From the NCBI GenBank assembly GCA_037349105.1, contig JAYJMM010000121.1:1002001-1066000 (forward strand): DNA of 64,000 nt. The letters run 5' to 3'. The notes beneath the pieces were generated by a model, which searched no databases, was not told the origin of the DNA, and saw only the letters and a program-made list of their open reading frames with translations. Of the stretch, positions 1 to 10,400 are shown piece after piece (position 1 is the first letter of the stretch; the number at the start of each line of letters is the position of its first letter). Both the position numbers and the translations under genes were made by a program. This DNA comes from Limnomonas spitsbergensis. Lineage: Eukaryota; Chlorophyta; Chlorophyceae; Chlamydomonadales.

Positions 1-36
1 AGGGGGTTCAAACTGTGAGGGGGGCCAGTTTCCTAC

Positions 37-354
37 CTTGGATACACCTTGTACTTGACCCCCCTGCCCTTCATCTCCTTTGAGAACATTTGGCAGCACA
101 CCATGACGTCGAGGTCGGCAGGAAGAAAGCAGGAGCTCATCGCCTTGTACGGGTAGCTGCCGAGTGCTACGTACATCATGTTGCGCAGGCCGTCTCCGCG
201 ATCCGATCCGCTCTTCAGGACTCGATCCTCCACCCAAGCCCGCAGCCTCTTCATCAAACGCCCCATGTCATATCTGACAGGATGTAGCCACGGGGAGATC
301 ATGAGGAGCTCATCCTTCTTGGTGCGTGGCTGGAGGAGGGGCTGGAAGTTCAGC
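37..354 (-). CDS. Giant gene, exon 15 (last complete exon in window)
   Basis: The acceptor TTTTTGCAG precedes 354 and the donor AAG|GTAGG follows 37. The exon enters with one base completing a Lys codon and leaves after two bases of a codon, so the gene continues left of the window. It encodes about 106 residues beginning LNFQPLLQPRTKKDELL and containing SPWLHPVRYDMGRLMKRLRAWVEDR in two adjacent pieces. The composition is mixed charged and hydrophobic with no simple repeats, so this looks like a folded domain. Family not recognised. Confidence 0.6.
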
Positions 355-535
355 CTGCAAAAATATTGCAACACGTCTTTTCAGCAAATTGCCTTAACAT
401 CTGTGGATATTTAAGGGTGACTCAGCTACAATTCAGCTACAACATGGCCTTGAGCTGGAGGGCCCTTTTGCTTCAAGCTCAACTGCTTTGGTCATCAAGT
501 GATTTGGCATGCACTACATGCATTTTGTTTCTCAC

Positions 536-685
536 TTTTGCATGAGGTTGACCCTGTTTGTATTAGATTCAAAACGGCCCATCTCTGCGATGACTTGCGC
601 GTTGCCCTTGAACTGCATTTCCCTGCTGGGGCCCAGGCCGTCCAGGAGCTGAAGCTGAGCCTTCTGCATCCAACTTGCAGCTGAC
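536..685 (-). CDS. Giant gene, exon 14
   Basis: The acceptor CCTGTAG before 685 and donor AA|GTGAGA after 536 bound a 150-nt exon that enters and leaves in phase 2, matching both neighbours. It encodes about 50 residues, including SWMQKAQLQLLDGLGPSREM and KGNAQVIAEMGRFESNTNRV. The donor is stronger than an alternative GT seven codons earlier, and only this donor keeps the frame into the next exon. Family not recognised. Confidence 0.6.
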
Positions 686-848
686 CTACAGGTTATAGGG
701 TGTACATCAGATGTTATTTAAAATTAATTTACTCCCTTCAGCGTCTCCCTTAATACTGCACATCACTGTTCTCCCTTCACACTTCTTTATCACAGGGCAT
801 TAGGGAGAAAAGAGGACTTCAATCTTCAAACATCTTCTACAGTCTCAC

Positions 849-1012
849 CGAAACGCTTTCCAGAGCCTTGACGTGATAATGGGAGCAGCCATTGAGCCCA
901 TGGTCTCCTCATGATGGCGCTGGACATGCTTGTCCTCCAGGCGTTTCATGAACTTCAGGAACTTGTTGGGAGTCATGAGGCTGTAGGCACTGTTCCCATA
1001 CTCCTGCTTTTC
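849..1012 (-). CDS. Giant gene, exon 13
   Basis: The acceptor AAACTCTGCAG before 1012 and donor TTTCG|GTGAGA after 849 give a 164-nt exon, phase 0 in and phase 2 out. It encodes EKQEYGNSAYSLMTPNKFLK followed by a basic, histidine-bearing helix (MKRLEDKHVQRHHEE) and PIITSRLWKAFR. No known motif was recognised. Confidence 0.6.
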
Positions 1013-1124
1013 CTGCAGAGTTTGAAGCAGCATGATCATGAGGCACTGACATAACAATTGGCCATTCAGGGGAACATAGCCATGCATGCAACAAAAAGGA
1101 GCTTTTGCCAATATGTGACCTCAC

Positions 1125-1331
1125 CTCCACTGTAGTCAGAGGCCTGTACACATCCGGATTGTGCACCATGTCTTTCACGAAGTCCCGCGTGCGGTTGTGA
1201 TACTGATTCCCTGTTGACAGCGCGGACCTGGTGTTGGTGTTGGTCTTCCAAACCATGTTGGCGAACGCTTGCATATTGGCTTCTCTGAATGAGGGCCGCG
1301 CCAGCAACTCCTCCGGGTCGAGGCCCATTTC
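1125..1331 (-). CDS. Giant gene, exon 12
   Basis: The acceptor GGCTGCTAG before 1331 and donor GTGGAG|GTGAGG after 1125 bound 207 nt, phase 0 at both ends (69 codons). The peptide starts EMGLDPEELLARPSF and includes QYHNRTRDFVKDMVHNPDVY. The intron on its upstream side (1332-1654) is mostly a 21-bp minisatellite. Family not recognised. Confidence 0.6.
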
Positions 1332-1371
1332 CTAGCAGCCAAGCAGATGATTTCAGCAAGGGGAAGATATC

Positions 1372-1645
1372 AGACATTACAGCTGCCCCCACAGACATTA
1401 CCTTCCCCAACAGACATTACACCTTCCCACACATACATTACACCTTCCCCAACAGACATTACACCTTCCTCCACGGACATTACACCTTCCCCCACAGACA
1501 TTACACCTTCATCCACAGACATTACACCTTCCCCAACAGACATTACACCTTCCTCCACAGACATTAAACCTTCCCCCACAGACATTACACCACCCCCACA
1601 GACATAACACCTTCCCCCACAGACATTACACCTTCCCCACAGTCA
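1372..1645. repeat. 21-bp intronic minisatellite
   Basis: About 13 copies of a unit containing ACAGACATTACACCTTCC with a variable C/A tail, period 21 bp, fill the intron between the exons ending at 1655 and starting at 1331. The repeat is open in several frames only because 21 is a multiple of three. Confidence 0.9.
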
Positions 1646-1654
1646 GTCTATTAC

Positions 1655-1816
1655 CTTGGCCACAACATACATAGCGCTTGTCCACTCCTCCTCCTCCAAT
1701 GCAGTTTGTCCTGTAGCACCCTGATCATGGCCATCCAATGTCTGAATCAGCCCAAACCATTCGAGATACTGCGTGCCATGGTAACCCCATCTGCCGTCCT
1801 TGAGAACCTTGTACAC
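1655..1816 (-). CDS. Giant gene, exon 11
   Basis: The acceptor ATTCCCATAG before 1816 and donor GCCAAG|GTAATAG after 1655 bound exactly 54 codons, phase 0 at both ends. The peptide opens VYKVLKDGRWGYHGTQYLEW and ends EEEEWTSAMYVVAK. There is no internal ATG in the frame, so a start-based gene finder would miss this exon. Family not recognised. Confidence 0.6.
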
Positions 1817-2023
1817 CTATGGGAATGAGGAAGGTGCAAGAGTTTAGGATTTTTGCTTGGAGTGCTTAGGCTTTCAGTAAACCCTCATGGTTGGCAAGCA
1901 TCGAGGGTTTCAAGTTTTAAACCCCCTCAAAACGAATGAAGCTATTATTGAAGCTATTATCTTGAGGGTTCCAGGGTATCTTCAGGGATATAGTACATTC
2001 TGCCCAAGGGGACACAGCCCTAC

Positions 2024-3484
2024 CTCAAAGCACATATGGAGGTTCGGTTCCGGGGTGCGCATGAGCGCCTTGTTGATGTCCCTAGGCTCCAAGTCAGTGT
2101 CGATCTCCTCCTCATCCACATCTGAATCGTACACGCCGTCCAGCTCAGCTTGCAGTGGGTCATAGTCTTCTGACTCATCCACATCATAGGGCCCTGCTTC
2201 ATCATCATCATCATCAGCTGGCCCTGCTCCTCCTCCTTCAGCTGGCCTTGCTCTTGCTGCTGCATCTCGCCCTGCTCCTCCTCCTGCAGCTGGCCTTGCT
2301 CCTGCAGCTGGCCTTGCTCTTGCTGCTGCATCTGGCCCTGCTCCTCCTTCAGGTGGCCCTGCTCCTCCTCCTGCAGCTGGCCTTGCTCTTGTTGCTGCAT
2401 CTGGCCCTGCTCCTCCTTCAGGTGGCCCTGGTCCTCCTTCAGGTGGCCCTGCTCCTTCTCCTGCAGGTCGCCCTGCTCCTCCTCCTGCATCTGGCCTTGC
2501 TCCTTCTCCTGCAGCTGGCCTTGCTCTTGCTGCTGCATCTGGCCCGGCTCCTCCTCCTGCAGCTGGCCTTGCTGCTGCATCTGGCGCTGCTGCTCCTCCT
2601 GCAGCTGACCTTGCTCCTGCAGCTGGCCTTGCTCTTGCTGCTGCATCTGGCCCTGCTCCTACTCCTGCAGCTGGCCTTGCTCCTCCTCCTGCAGCTGACC
2701 CTGCTCCTCCTTCCGGTGGCCCTGCTCCTTCTCCTGCAGCTAGCCCTGCTCCTCCTCCTGCTGCTGGCCCTGCTACTGCAGCTAGCCTTGCTCTTGCTGC
2801 TGCATCTGGCCTTGCTCCTCCTTCTGCATCTGGCCCTGCTCCTCCTCCTCCTCCTGCTGCATCTGGTCCTGCTCCTCCTCCTGCAGCTGGCCTTGCTCTT
2901 GCTGCTGCATCTGGCCCTGCTCCTCCTTCAGGTTGCCCTGCTCCTCCTCCTGCAGCTGGCCTTGCTCTTGCTGCTGCATCTGGCCCTGCTCCTGCAGCTG
3001 GCCTTGCTCCTCCTCCTGCAGCTGGCCTTGCTCTTGCTGCTGCATCTGGCCCTGCACCTCCTCCTGCAGCTCGCCTTGCTCCTGCAGCTGGCCTTGCTCT
3101 TGCTGCTGCATCTGGCCCTGCTCCTCCTCCTGCAGCTGGCCTTGCTCCTCCTCCTGCAGCTGGCCCTGCTCCTCCTGCAGCTGGCCCTGCTCCTCCTCCT
3201 GCAGCTGGCCTTGCTCCTCCTCCTGCAGCTGGCCCTGCTCTTGCTGCTGCAGCTGGCCCTCCTCTTGTTGCTGCAGCTGGCCCTCCTCTTGCTGCTGCAC
3301 CTGGCACTGCTTGTGTAGCTGCATGTGGCCCTGCCCTTGTTGCAGCTGGCCCTGCTCCTCCTCCTGCAGCTGGCCCTGCTCTCGCTGTGGGCGACTTCGA
3401 CTGGATTGCCTTCATAGCAATCATATCAGATGCTGTTGCCCGCTTGGGCATCAGTGGGGGCAACATCTTGATACGAGGACGTGC
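2024..3484 (-). CDS. Giant gene, exon 10, with coding 24-bp minisatellite
   Basis: The acceptor CTATCTGCAG before 3484 and donor TTTGAG|GTAGGG after 2024 bound 1461 nt (487 codons), phase 0 at both ends. It begins with a basic segment (ARPRIKMLPPLMPKRATASD), then about 400 residues of low complexity built on units such as AGPAAGGG and AGPDAAARARPAA. It ends with a very acidic stretch (DDDDDEAGPYDVDESEDYD) and EPNLHMCFE. The alternative frames over the repeat (Gln/Glu-rich on this strand, Leu-rich on the other) are also open, so openness alone is no evidence. The frame was chosen because it alone joins the two non-repetitive ends and both splice borders. Confidence 0.5.
2200..3400. repeat. 24-bp (3n) minisatellite inside exon 10
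   Basis: Degenerate tandem units of mainly 24 bp, with 15- and 9-bp variants, are built from CTGCAGCTGGCC and CTCCTCCTC words (plus strand). All unit sizes seen are multiples of three, so copy-number change would keep the exon frame. Confidence 0.85.
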
Positions 3485-3739
3485 CTGCAGATAGGAGAGG
3501 GCCAATATTGTGGCTGTGTTTTGGGCATTACAACCAGTCAACCACTCGTGTGTCATGGACTCATGGTACATACTTAACCCCCTTGTTATGCTCAACTCTC
3601 ATCCCACATGCCCTTGGTACATTCAGCTTGTCCCAAATCTTCAAACCCTGCCACATGCCCTTCATAATATGGCAGAGCATGCATTCCCATGGCCAAGCAA
3701 AACACACAGAACACTTCTGACAGCCACCCTCACAAACAC

Positions 3740-3871
3740 CTGATCACGGATGCCTGTTCCTCTCTGGCCGTCAGTGTCTGAATCCGTTGCACCAGATGAG
3801 GAACCCCCAGATTCTTGCACAGGCCTGCTCACACTCTTCCCTCCTTTGAGCCTCTGCCTTTTCTGAGGAGG
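3740..3871 (-). CDS. Giant gene, exon 9
   Basis: The acceptor AAATTCCTCAG before 3871 and donor GATCAG|GTGTTT after 3740 bound 132 nt, 44 codons, phase 0. A second in-phase acceptor CCTCAG lies nine bases downstream. The peptide begins PPQKRQRLKGGKSV, a basic cluster like a nuclear localisation signal, followed by a Ser/Asp-rich stretch (SSSGATDSDTDGQ). Nuclear targeting is an inference from composition only. Confidence 0.5.
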
Positions 3872-3954
3872 CTGAGGAATTTGCATGGGAGGGTGGGGTG
3901 TGCATGTATGGCAGGGGGTGGGGGATATTAGAGGCAGGGGAGGGGGGTATTTTA

Positions 3955-4335
3955 AGGTGCATGGCCAGAGGGTGCATGGCCCATGGTGCATGGACATGGG
4001 GTCATTTTTCCAGGGTGCATGGCCCATGGTAAATGGACGTGGGGTCATTTGTCCAGGGTGCATGGTCCAGGGGGCATGGCCATGGGGTCATTTGTCCAGG
4101 GTGCATGGTCCAGGGTGCATGGACATGGGGTCATTTGTCCAGGGTGCATGGTCCATGGTGTATGGCCAGGGTGCATGACCAGGGGGTCATTTTTGTCCAG
4201 GGTGCATCGTCTAGGGTTCAGGGTTCAGGGCTTCATGGTCAGGGGTGCATGGCCCAGGGTTCATGGTTCATGGTCCAGGCCCAGGGTTCAGGGTTCATGG
4301 CCCATGGTGCATGGCCAGGAGGTCACTTGTTCAGG
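3955..4335. repeat. 43-bp intronic minisatellite
   Basis: Tandem units contain GGGGTCATTTGTCCAGG and GTGCATGG words. The marker GGGGTCA recurs at 4041, 4084 and 4127, a 43-bp spacing, with shorter degenerate units to about 4335. The array lies in the intron between the exons ending at 4350 and starting at 3871. Confidence 0.85.
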
Positions 4336-4349
4336 GTTTATCCACTGAC

Positions 4350-4454
4350 CTCATCTCTGATGAGAGTCCGCTTCCCCAGGTTACTCCAAAATGTGGCGTC
4401 ATCCTCGACTTCTTGAAACGGCCTGTGTCTTCTGGCCACCATGTCCTTCCTTGC
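4350..4454 (-). CDS. Giant gene, exon 8
   Basis: The acceptor ACATATGCAG before 4454 and donor GATGAG|GTCAGT after 4350 bound 35 codons in phase 0: ARKDMVARRHRPFQEVEDD then ATFWSNLGKRTLIRDE. The upstream join, to the exon ending near 4722, is the one unresolved junction of the model. Confidence 0.5.
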
Positions 4455-4721
4455 CTGCATATGTCCAGGGGGGCATTAGGGGAATTAATATTTTGATGAA
4501 GGGTAGGCAAGGGGAACTAAGGTGCGGACATACAGCAAATTAAAGAGGGGGCAAGTTTTTGTTGTAGTTAAGCAAGGGGAGATAAGGGAGGAAACGAGGG
4601 GAATTAAAGTGGGGCTCAAGGAACAACAAGGGATTGGGATTTCATGGCAGTAGGGGTCAAAATTTCTTACAGCAGTCAGCTTCATCCGCTATCCTAGTGT
4701 AGGGCTCAATCTAATGCTTAA

Positions 4722-5726
4722 CTATATGGTCCAACCGTGTTTGAATCGCCCCCAACTTGCCCGCCTGTTGATAGCCTGGGCCTCCAACCGAGCTTCCTTC
4801 GTGGCCTCCAAATCACTGAACCAATTTCCACATGAGCCGTCTGCTGATGCTGTTGTGCCTGCACAAGAGCTTGAACCCGGTGCTCTTGTTGATGGGCCAG
4901 CCGATGACCTACTGCCAGCTGCCAACATGAAGCTGGCAGCCGAGCTGCTGGCCCCGCCTCTTTTGAAGATGGCAGACTTCAATTTCCACTGCCCCCCACC
5001 ACCACTAGATGGTAGTGCTCCCGGCTGAACCATCCATGCCTGGCACCCTGGGCTGGTCTGGGCCTGGGGTGATGGGCTGAGGTCAAACTCAGCCATTATG
5101 TCCTCCATTATGTCGTCCCTACGGGCCGGGCTGGGCTGGGATGGATTGGGGTGGGCTGGGCTGGGCTGGGCAGGGCTGGGCTGGGACTGTCTGGGCAGGG
5201 CTGAGCTGGGCTGGGCAGGGCTGGGCTGGGCCTGTCTGGGCAGGGCTGGGCTGGGCTGGGCCTGTCTGGGCAGGGCTGGGCTGGGCTGGGCAGGGCTGGG
5301 CTGGGACTGTCTGGGCAGGGCTGAGCTGGGCTGGGCCGGGCTGGTCTGGGCCTGTCTGGGCAGGGCTAGGCTGGGCTGGGCCTGTCTGGGCAGGGCTGGC
5401 ATGGGCTGGATACGCGTATGCAGTGCCTCCAGCCGAAGCCCAGTGTCTTGGGTAGCCCCTGGGCAGACCTCCCGGAACCTTGCCTCCAACCACGTTGTCA
5501 TTTCCCTTGTCACATCCAACGCCATGGGCGTGAGGAATGCGTGCAGCCGGTCCTTTTCCTCGTCCAGACCCTCACTCCTTCCTTCCCTGTAAGCCTCCTC
5601 CAGCTTGGCGCGGTCCCCTTCCAGGTTGGAAGGGAAATCTCTCGCGTTGCGGCGCATGTCCAGCGGGTACAGCTTGAGCGTCTTCATTGTGAAGGCTTGC
5701 CAACAGACAGAGTTGCCCAGGTACCC
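4722..5726 (-). CDS. Giant gene, exon 7 (3' end uncertain)
   Basis: The acceptor CTCTGTGTAG before 5726 starts the exon with [19 protein letters not shown] in phase 0, followed by a charged helical stretch ([20 protein letters not shown]) and a Pro/Ala/Gln repeat. After the repeat come an acidic segment ([13 protein letters not shown]) and a Ser/Ala-rich tail with [19 protein letters not shown]. The frame stops at 4722. Between 4720 and 4940 coding-like peptide appears successively in all three frames ([20 protein letters not shown], then [11 protein letters not shown], then [13 protein letters not shown]), and a strong donor GCT|GTAAGA lies near 4670. Missed small exons, frameshifts or sequencing errors are all possible, so the end is approximate. 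Confidence 0.45.
   Translation of the reverse strand, partial: GYLGNSVCWQAFTMKTLKLYPLDMRRNARDFPSNLEGDRAKLEEAYREGRSEGLDEEKDRLHAFLTPMALDVTREMTTWLEARFREVCPGATQDTGLRLEALHTRIQPMPALPRQAQPSLALPRQAQTSPAQPSSALPRQSQPSPAQPSPALPRQAQPSPALPRQAQPSPAQPSSALPRQSQPSPAQPSPAHPNPSQPSPARRDDIMEDIMAEFDLSPSPQAQTSPGCQAWMVQPGALPSSGGGGQWKLKSAIFKRGGASSSAASFMLAAGSRSSAGPSTRAPGSSSCAGTTASADGSCGNWFSDLEATKEARLEAQAINRRASWGRFKHGWTI
5128..5405. repeat. 15-bp module minisatellite inside exon 7
   Basis: GGGCTGGGCTGGGCAGGGCT-type modules occur with the marker TGTCTGGGCAGG at 5188, 5233, 5263, 5308, 5353 and 5383. The spacings are 45 or 30 bp, all multiples of 15. On the minus strand they encode five-residue Pro/Ala/Gln/Leu modules in one open frame. 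Confidence 0.85.
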
Positions 5727-5996
5727 CTACACAGAGCAGAGTCAGAGCAGTTAACAAGTGAAGCATGTGTGAGAAAATCAGTGCTGTCCCTCATGGGCCC
5801 AACATGCCTGTGTCCTCTTATGGGCCTCTTTGGCCAAAGTTGTCATGATGCATGGGCCTCGTGGGGAAACTGTCACGACGCAAATATGGAAGCACAAATT
5901 GGGAGCACTAGTGGAAGCGCAAGACGGACGCGCATTCCAGAAAGGAGGTGCATGATTTTTGAAAACACTAGTTTGACTGACATGTTTTTTATCTAC

Positions 5997-6275
5997 CTGC
6001 ATCCGGTAGAACATGGCGCTGTTCACGGTGCTCAGGATCGGCGCGGAGAAGTCCTGGCAATTCCTCGGCGGGTCCCCCTCTCTTGCTCGCTCCTCGTTGC
6101 GTGAGCTCTGCAGGTTCCACGCCCCGACGCTTCCCCTGGTGGTCTTCCAGACCGAGGCCCTCATGGTCTTCGGAGAAGTTTGCCTCAAGAAGTCTTGTAG
6201 AGGGTTTTTCCATTGAATGCAGAACAGCCTGTGCAGTTCCACGACCTCCGCGCTGCTGGTCGTTTGTTGCCAGTC
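5997..6275 (-). CDS. Giant gene, exon 6
   Basis: The acceptor CACCCGACTGCAG before 6275 and donor ATGCAG|GTAGAT after 5997 bound 279 nt, 93 codons, phase 0 at both ends. The peptide includes SSAEVVELHRLFCIQWKNPL, DFLRQTSPKTMRASVWKTTR and ILSTVNSAMFYRMQ. The frame stays open upstream to an ATG at 6347 (MASRAGAVGPTSTGR), with an in-frame TAA above it, so a separate gene could start there instead. Family not recognised. Confidence 0.5.
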
Positions 6276-6500
6276 CTGCAGTCGGGTGATGACGGGGAGC
6301 GGGCGTCCGGTGCTGGTGGGGCCGACAGCCCCGGCCCTGCTGGCCATACAGTGGGCCAGGGCGCGCGTTAAGGAACAAAAGCGCACGGTTTTGACTTTTT
6401 ACGGGGGATATTTTCGCGTTCTGCGGGAAGACCGCTGACCCCCATCTTTTTGGGGGCGAGATGGGTGTTTCGGTTTCCTTGCCGTACACTGCCGTCTGTC

Positions 6501-6577
6501 TCGTCACCCCCTTAAATTAAGGATAGAGCACCTGTCTACGGAACAGGAGGTTGCAGGTTCGACCCCTGCCGTGGTCA
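6501..6577 (+). pseudogene. tRNA-Arg(ACG)-like sequence with damaged 5' side
   Basis: There is a perfect 5-bp anticodon stem (CCTGT/ACAGG) around loop CTACGGA with anticodon ACG. A perfect T arm (GCAGG, TTCGACC, CCTGC) carries a good box B (GGTTCGACCCC), and a 3' acceptor strand CGTGGTC plus A follows. The D arm is weak, and the bases at the expected 5' acceptor (near 6501-6507) do not pair with the 3' strand. It looks like a tRNA relic or SINE head rather than an intact gene. It lies antisense within the intron between the exons starting at 6275 and ending at 6933. Confidence 0.45.
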
Positions 6578-6932
6578 AGTACGCATACTTCCTCATGAAT
6601 GCGTACATTTTGAAGGCTACTGAATGCAGGGGACCAGTGGCCACATTCAGCATTCATTTTGTCCACAGGGGAGCAAGGTATGGAGGACTACTAGTGAGGG
6701 GGACGGGGGTTACTTTGCAAACATAGGAAAGAAAGAAAACTACACCCCCATACGGGCGTGCGGGTTAAGGGAACAACACAGCTCGGGGCTTAAGTTCGCA
6801 AACAAAGACTTCCAACAATATAATGCTTACACAGGACACATGTTTGGAAAAGAGATGCACTTCTCCTATCAATGTACCCAAGTTTCCCTTTACATTTTCC
6901 CATTCGCCGTTTTGTGTATGCTACTGTATTAC

Positions 6933-7040
6933 CTCTCTTTTAACTTCGTGCACTTGATCCTGCATGCTCTGAATAAGGGCCTCCGCTTCCTCCAATTCAG
7001 CCTTGACCTTCCCCCGCCGCTTGAACGAGCTCCACCCAGC
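6933..7040 (-). CDS. Giant gene, exon 5 (coiled-coil)
   Basis: The acceptor GCCCCTTAAG before 7040 and donor GAGAG|GTAATAC after 6933 bound 36 codons in phase 0. The peptide AGWSSFKRRGKVKAELEEAE continues ALIQSMQDQVHEVKRE, a charged heptad-like helix. It is the last coding exon before the satellite on this side. Confidence 0.45.
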
Positions 7041-7179
7041 CTTAAGGGGCAAGACGAGAAATCACTTATAAATAATTATTTAACCAAATGTACGGTACAC
7101 CCTGCGGCATGGATCAAGGAAGCATCCCGTTCGGCTGTAGCAGTTAATGAGCTACCATTCACAACTAGTAACCATACAT

Positions 7180-7360
7180 GAGATAGGTATACGGTACGAT
7201 CAAACGGTACAGATACGGATATGGTACGGCCAAAATGGCCAGACTGGTCAGGAAATGGACGATACAGTTTTTAACACGTTACAGTATTGGTGAACAGTGC
7301 AGTACAGAACGGTACAGGGTCCAGGATTTAGGCCCAAACGGTCCTTCTGGCAACCCACAG
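7180..7360. mobile_element. Degenerate copy of the GGTACGG-rich hAT-like MITE
   Basis: ATACGGTACG, ACGGATATGGTACGGCC, TTTAACACG, ACAGTATTGG and GGCCCAAACGGTCC occur in the same order as in the 196-bp element at 52873-53068. The terminal inverted repeats are eroded and no target duplication can be seen. Confidence 0.5.
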
Positions 7361-7489
7361 AGATGCCAATGTGTCGCGCACCTAGCAATGGGACGTCGGT
7401 CGCCATCTTCTTCCCCATCAACAACCCTCGCCAATATTTCCCCTAAACCCTCACCACACTGTCCTCTAAAACCTTGCCACTCAATCCCC

Positions 7490-10400
7490 TAAACCCACGC
7501 CAATCTGTCCATTAAACCCTCGCCATTCTGTCCCCTAAACCCTGACTAAACACTTAATACCCAAAACCCTCGCAACTCTGTCCCCCTAAACCCTGGCCAC
7601 TGTATCCCCTCAACCCTCGCCTCTCTGACCTCTAAACCCTCGCCACTCTATCCCCTAAACCCTTGCCACTCTGTCCCCTAAGCCCTCGCCTCTCTGTCCC
7701 CTAAACTCTTGCCACTCTGTCCCCCAAACCCTCGCCTGTCTGTTCCCTAAACCCTCGCCACTCTGTCCCCTAAACCCTCGCCACTCTATCCCCTAAACCC
7801 TTGCCACTCTGTCCCCTAAACCCTCGCCACACAATCCCCCAAACCCTCGCCACTCTGACCCCTAAACCCTTGCCACTCTGTCCCCTAAACCCTCGCTTCT
7901 CTGTCCCCTACACACTTGCCGCTCAATCCCCTAAACCCTCACCACTCTGGCCCCTAAACCCTTGCCACTCAATCCCCTAAACCCTCGCCAATCTGTCCAT
8001 TAAACCCTCGCCACTCTGTCCCCTTAACCCGTGTCTCTTCATCCCCAAAACCCTCGCAACTCTGTCCCCCTAAACCCTGACCACTCTATCCCCTAAACCC
8101 TCGCCACTCTTGACCCCTTAACACTCGCCACTCTGTCCCCTAAACCCAGGCCACTGTATCCCCTCAACCCTCGCCTCTCTGACCTCTAAACCCTCGCCAC
8201 TCTATCCCCTAAACCCTTGCCACTCAGTCCCCTAAACCCTCGCCTCTCTGTTCCCTAAACCCTCGTCTGTCTGTCCCCTAAACCCTCGCCACTCTGTCCC
8301 CTAAACCCTCGCAACTCTATCCCCTAAACCCTCACCACTCTGTCCCCTAAACCCTCGCCACTCAATCCCCCAAACCCTCGCCATTCTGACCCCTAAACCC
8401 TTGCCACTCTGTCCACTAAACCCTCGCCTCTCTGTCCCCTACACACTTGCTACTCTGTCCCCTAAACCCTCGCTTCTCTGTCCCCTAAACCTTAACCACT
8501 CTGCCCCCTAAACCCTCGCCTGTCTGTCCCCTAAACCCTCGCCACTCTGTCCCCTAAACCCTCGCCACTCTATCCCCTAAACCCTCGCCACTCAATCCCC
8601 TAAACCCTCGCCACTCAATCCCCCAAACCCTCGCCACTCTGACCCCTAAACCCTTTCCACTCTGTCCCCTAAACCCTCGCCTCTCTGTCCCCTACACACT
8701 TGCCAATCTGTCCCCTAAACCCTCGCCTCTCTGTCCCCTAAACCTTAACAACTCTGCCCCCTAAACCCTCGCCTCACTGTCCCCAAAACCCTGGCCTCTT
8801 TGTCCCCTAAACCCTTTCCATTCAATCCCCTAAACCCTCGCCACTCATTCCCCTAAACCCTCGCCGCTCAATCCCCTAAACCCTCACCATTCTGGCCCCT
8901 AAACCCTTGCCACTCAATCCCCTAAACCCTCGCCACTCTGTCCATTAAACCCTCGCCGCTCTGTCCCCTAAACCCGTGCCACTTCATCCCCAAAACCCTC
9001 GCAACTCTGTCCCCCTAAACCCTGACCACTCTATCCCCTAAACCCTCGCCACTCTTGACCCCTTAACCCTCGCCACTCTGTCCCCTAAACCCTTGCCACT
9101 CAGTCCCCTAAACCCTCGCCACTCTATCCCCTAATACCTTGCCACTCTATCCCCTAAACCCTCGCCACTCTATCCCCTAAACCCTTGCCACTCTGTCCCC
9201 TAAGCCCTCGCCTCTCTGTCCCCTAAACTCTTGCCACTCTGTCCCCCAAACCCTCTCCTGTCTGTCCACTAAACCCTCGCCACTCTGTTCCCTAAACCCT
9301 CGCCACTCTATCCCCTAAACCCTTGCCACTCTGTCCCCTAAACCCTCGCCACACAATCCCCCAAACCCTCGCCACTCTGACCCCTAAACCCTTGCCACTC
9401 TGTCCCCTAAACCCTCGCTTCTCTGTCCCCTACACACTTGCCGCTCAATCCCCTAAACCCTCACCACTCTGGCCCCTAAACCCTTGCCACTCAATCCCCT
9501 AAACCCTCGCCAATCTGTCCATTAAACCCTCGCCATTCTGTCCCCTTAACCCGTGTCTCTTCATCCCCAAAACCCTCACAACTCTGTCCCCCTAAACCCT
9601 GACCACTCTATCCCCTAAACCCTCGCCACTCTTGACCCCTTAACACTCGCCACTCTGTCCCCTAAACCCAGGCCACTGTATCCCCTCAACCCTCGCCTCT
9701 CTGACCTCTAAACCCTCGCCACTCTATCCCCTAAACCCTTGCCACTCAGTCCCCTAAACCCTCGCCTCTCTGTTCCCTAAACCCTCGCCTGTCTGTCCCC
9801 TAAACCCTCGCCACTCTGTCCCCTAAACCCTCGCAACTCTATCCCCTAAACCCTCGCCACTCTGTCCCCTAAACCCTCGCCACTCAATCCCCCAAACCCT
9901 CGCCATTCTGACCCCTAAACCCTTGCCACTCTGTCCACTAAACCCTCGCCTCTCTGTCCCCTACACACTTGCTACTCTGTCCCCTAAACCCTCGCTTCTC
10001 TGTCCCCTAAACCTTAACCACTCTGCCCCCTAAACCCTCGCCTGTCTGTCCCCTAAACCCTCGCCACTCTGTCCCCTAAACCCTCGCCAATCTATCCCCT
10101 AAACCCTCGCCACTCAATCCCCTAAACCCTCGCCACTCAATCCCCCAAACCCTCGCCACTCTGACCCCTAAACCCTTGCCACTCTGTCCCCTAAACCCTC
10201 GCCTCTCTGTCCCCTACACACTTGCCAATCTGTCCCCTTAACCCTCGCCTCTCTGTCCCCTAAACCTTAACAACTCTGCCCCCTAAACCCTCGCCTCACT
10301 GTCCCCTAAACCCTGGCCTCTTTGTCCCCTAAACCCTTTCCATTCAATCCCCTAAACCCTCGCCACTCATTCCCCTAAACCCTCGCCCCTCAATCCCCTA

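Noticed and set aside
2155..3318. 387-residue Leu-rich plus-strand ORF and Gln/Glu-rich minus-strand ORFs over the 24-bp repeat
   Set aside because: They are alternative frames of a repeat whose period is a multiple of three. Only the Ala/Gly/Pro frame joins splice borders and unique sequence at both ends.
5098..5592. Gly/Leu/Trp/Ala-rich plus-strand ORFs
   Set aside because: They are shadows of the 15-bp coding modules of the minus-strand exon and have no unique protein sequence of their own.
6624..7181. 185-residue plus-strand ORF
   Set aside because: The opposite strand holds an exon with clear splice borders and coiled-coil peptide. The plus ORF has no motif and partly overlaps it.
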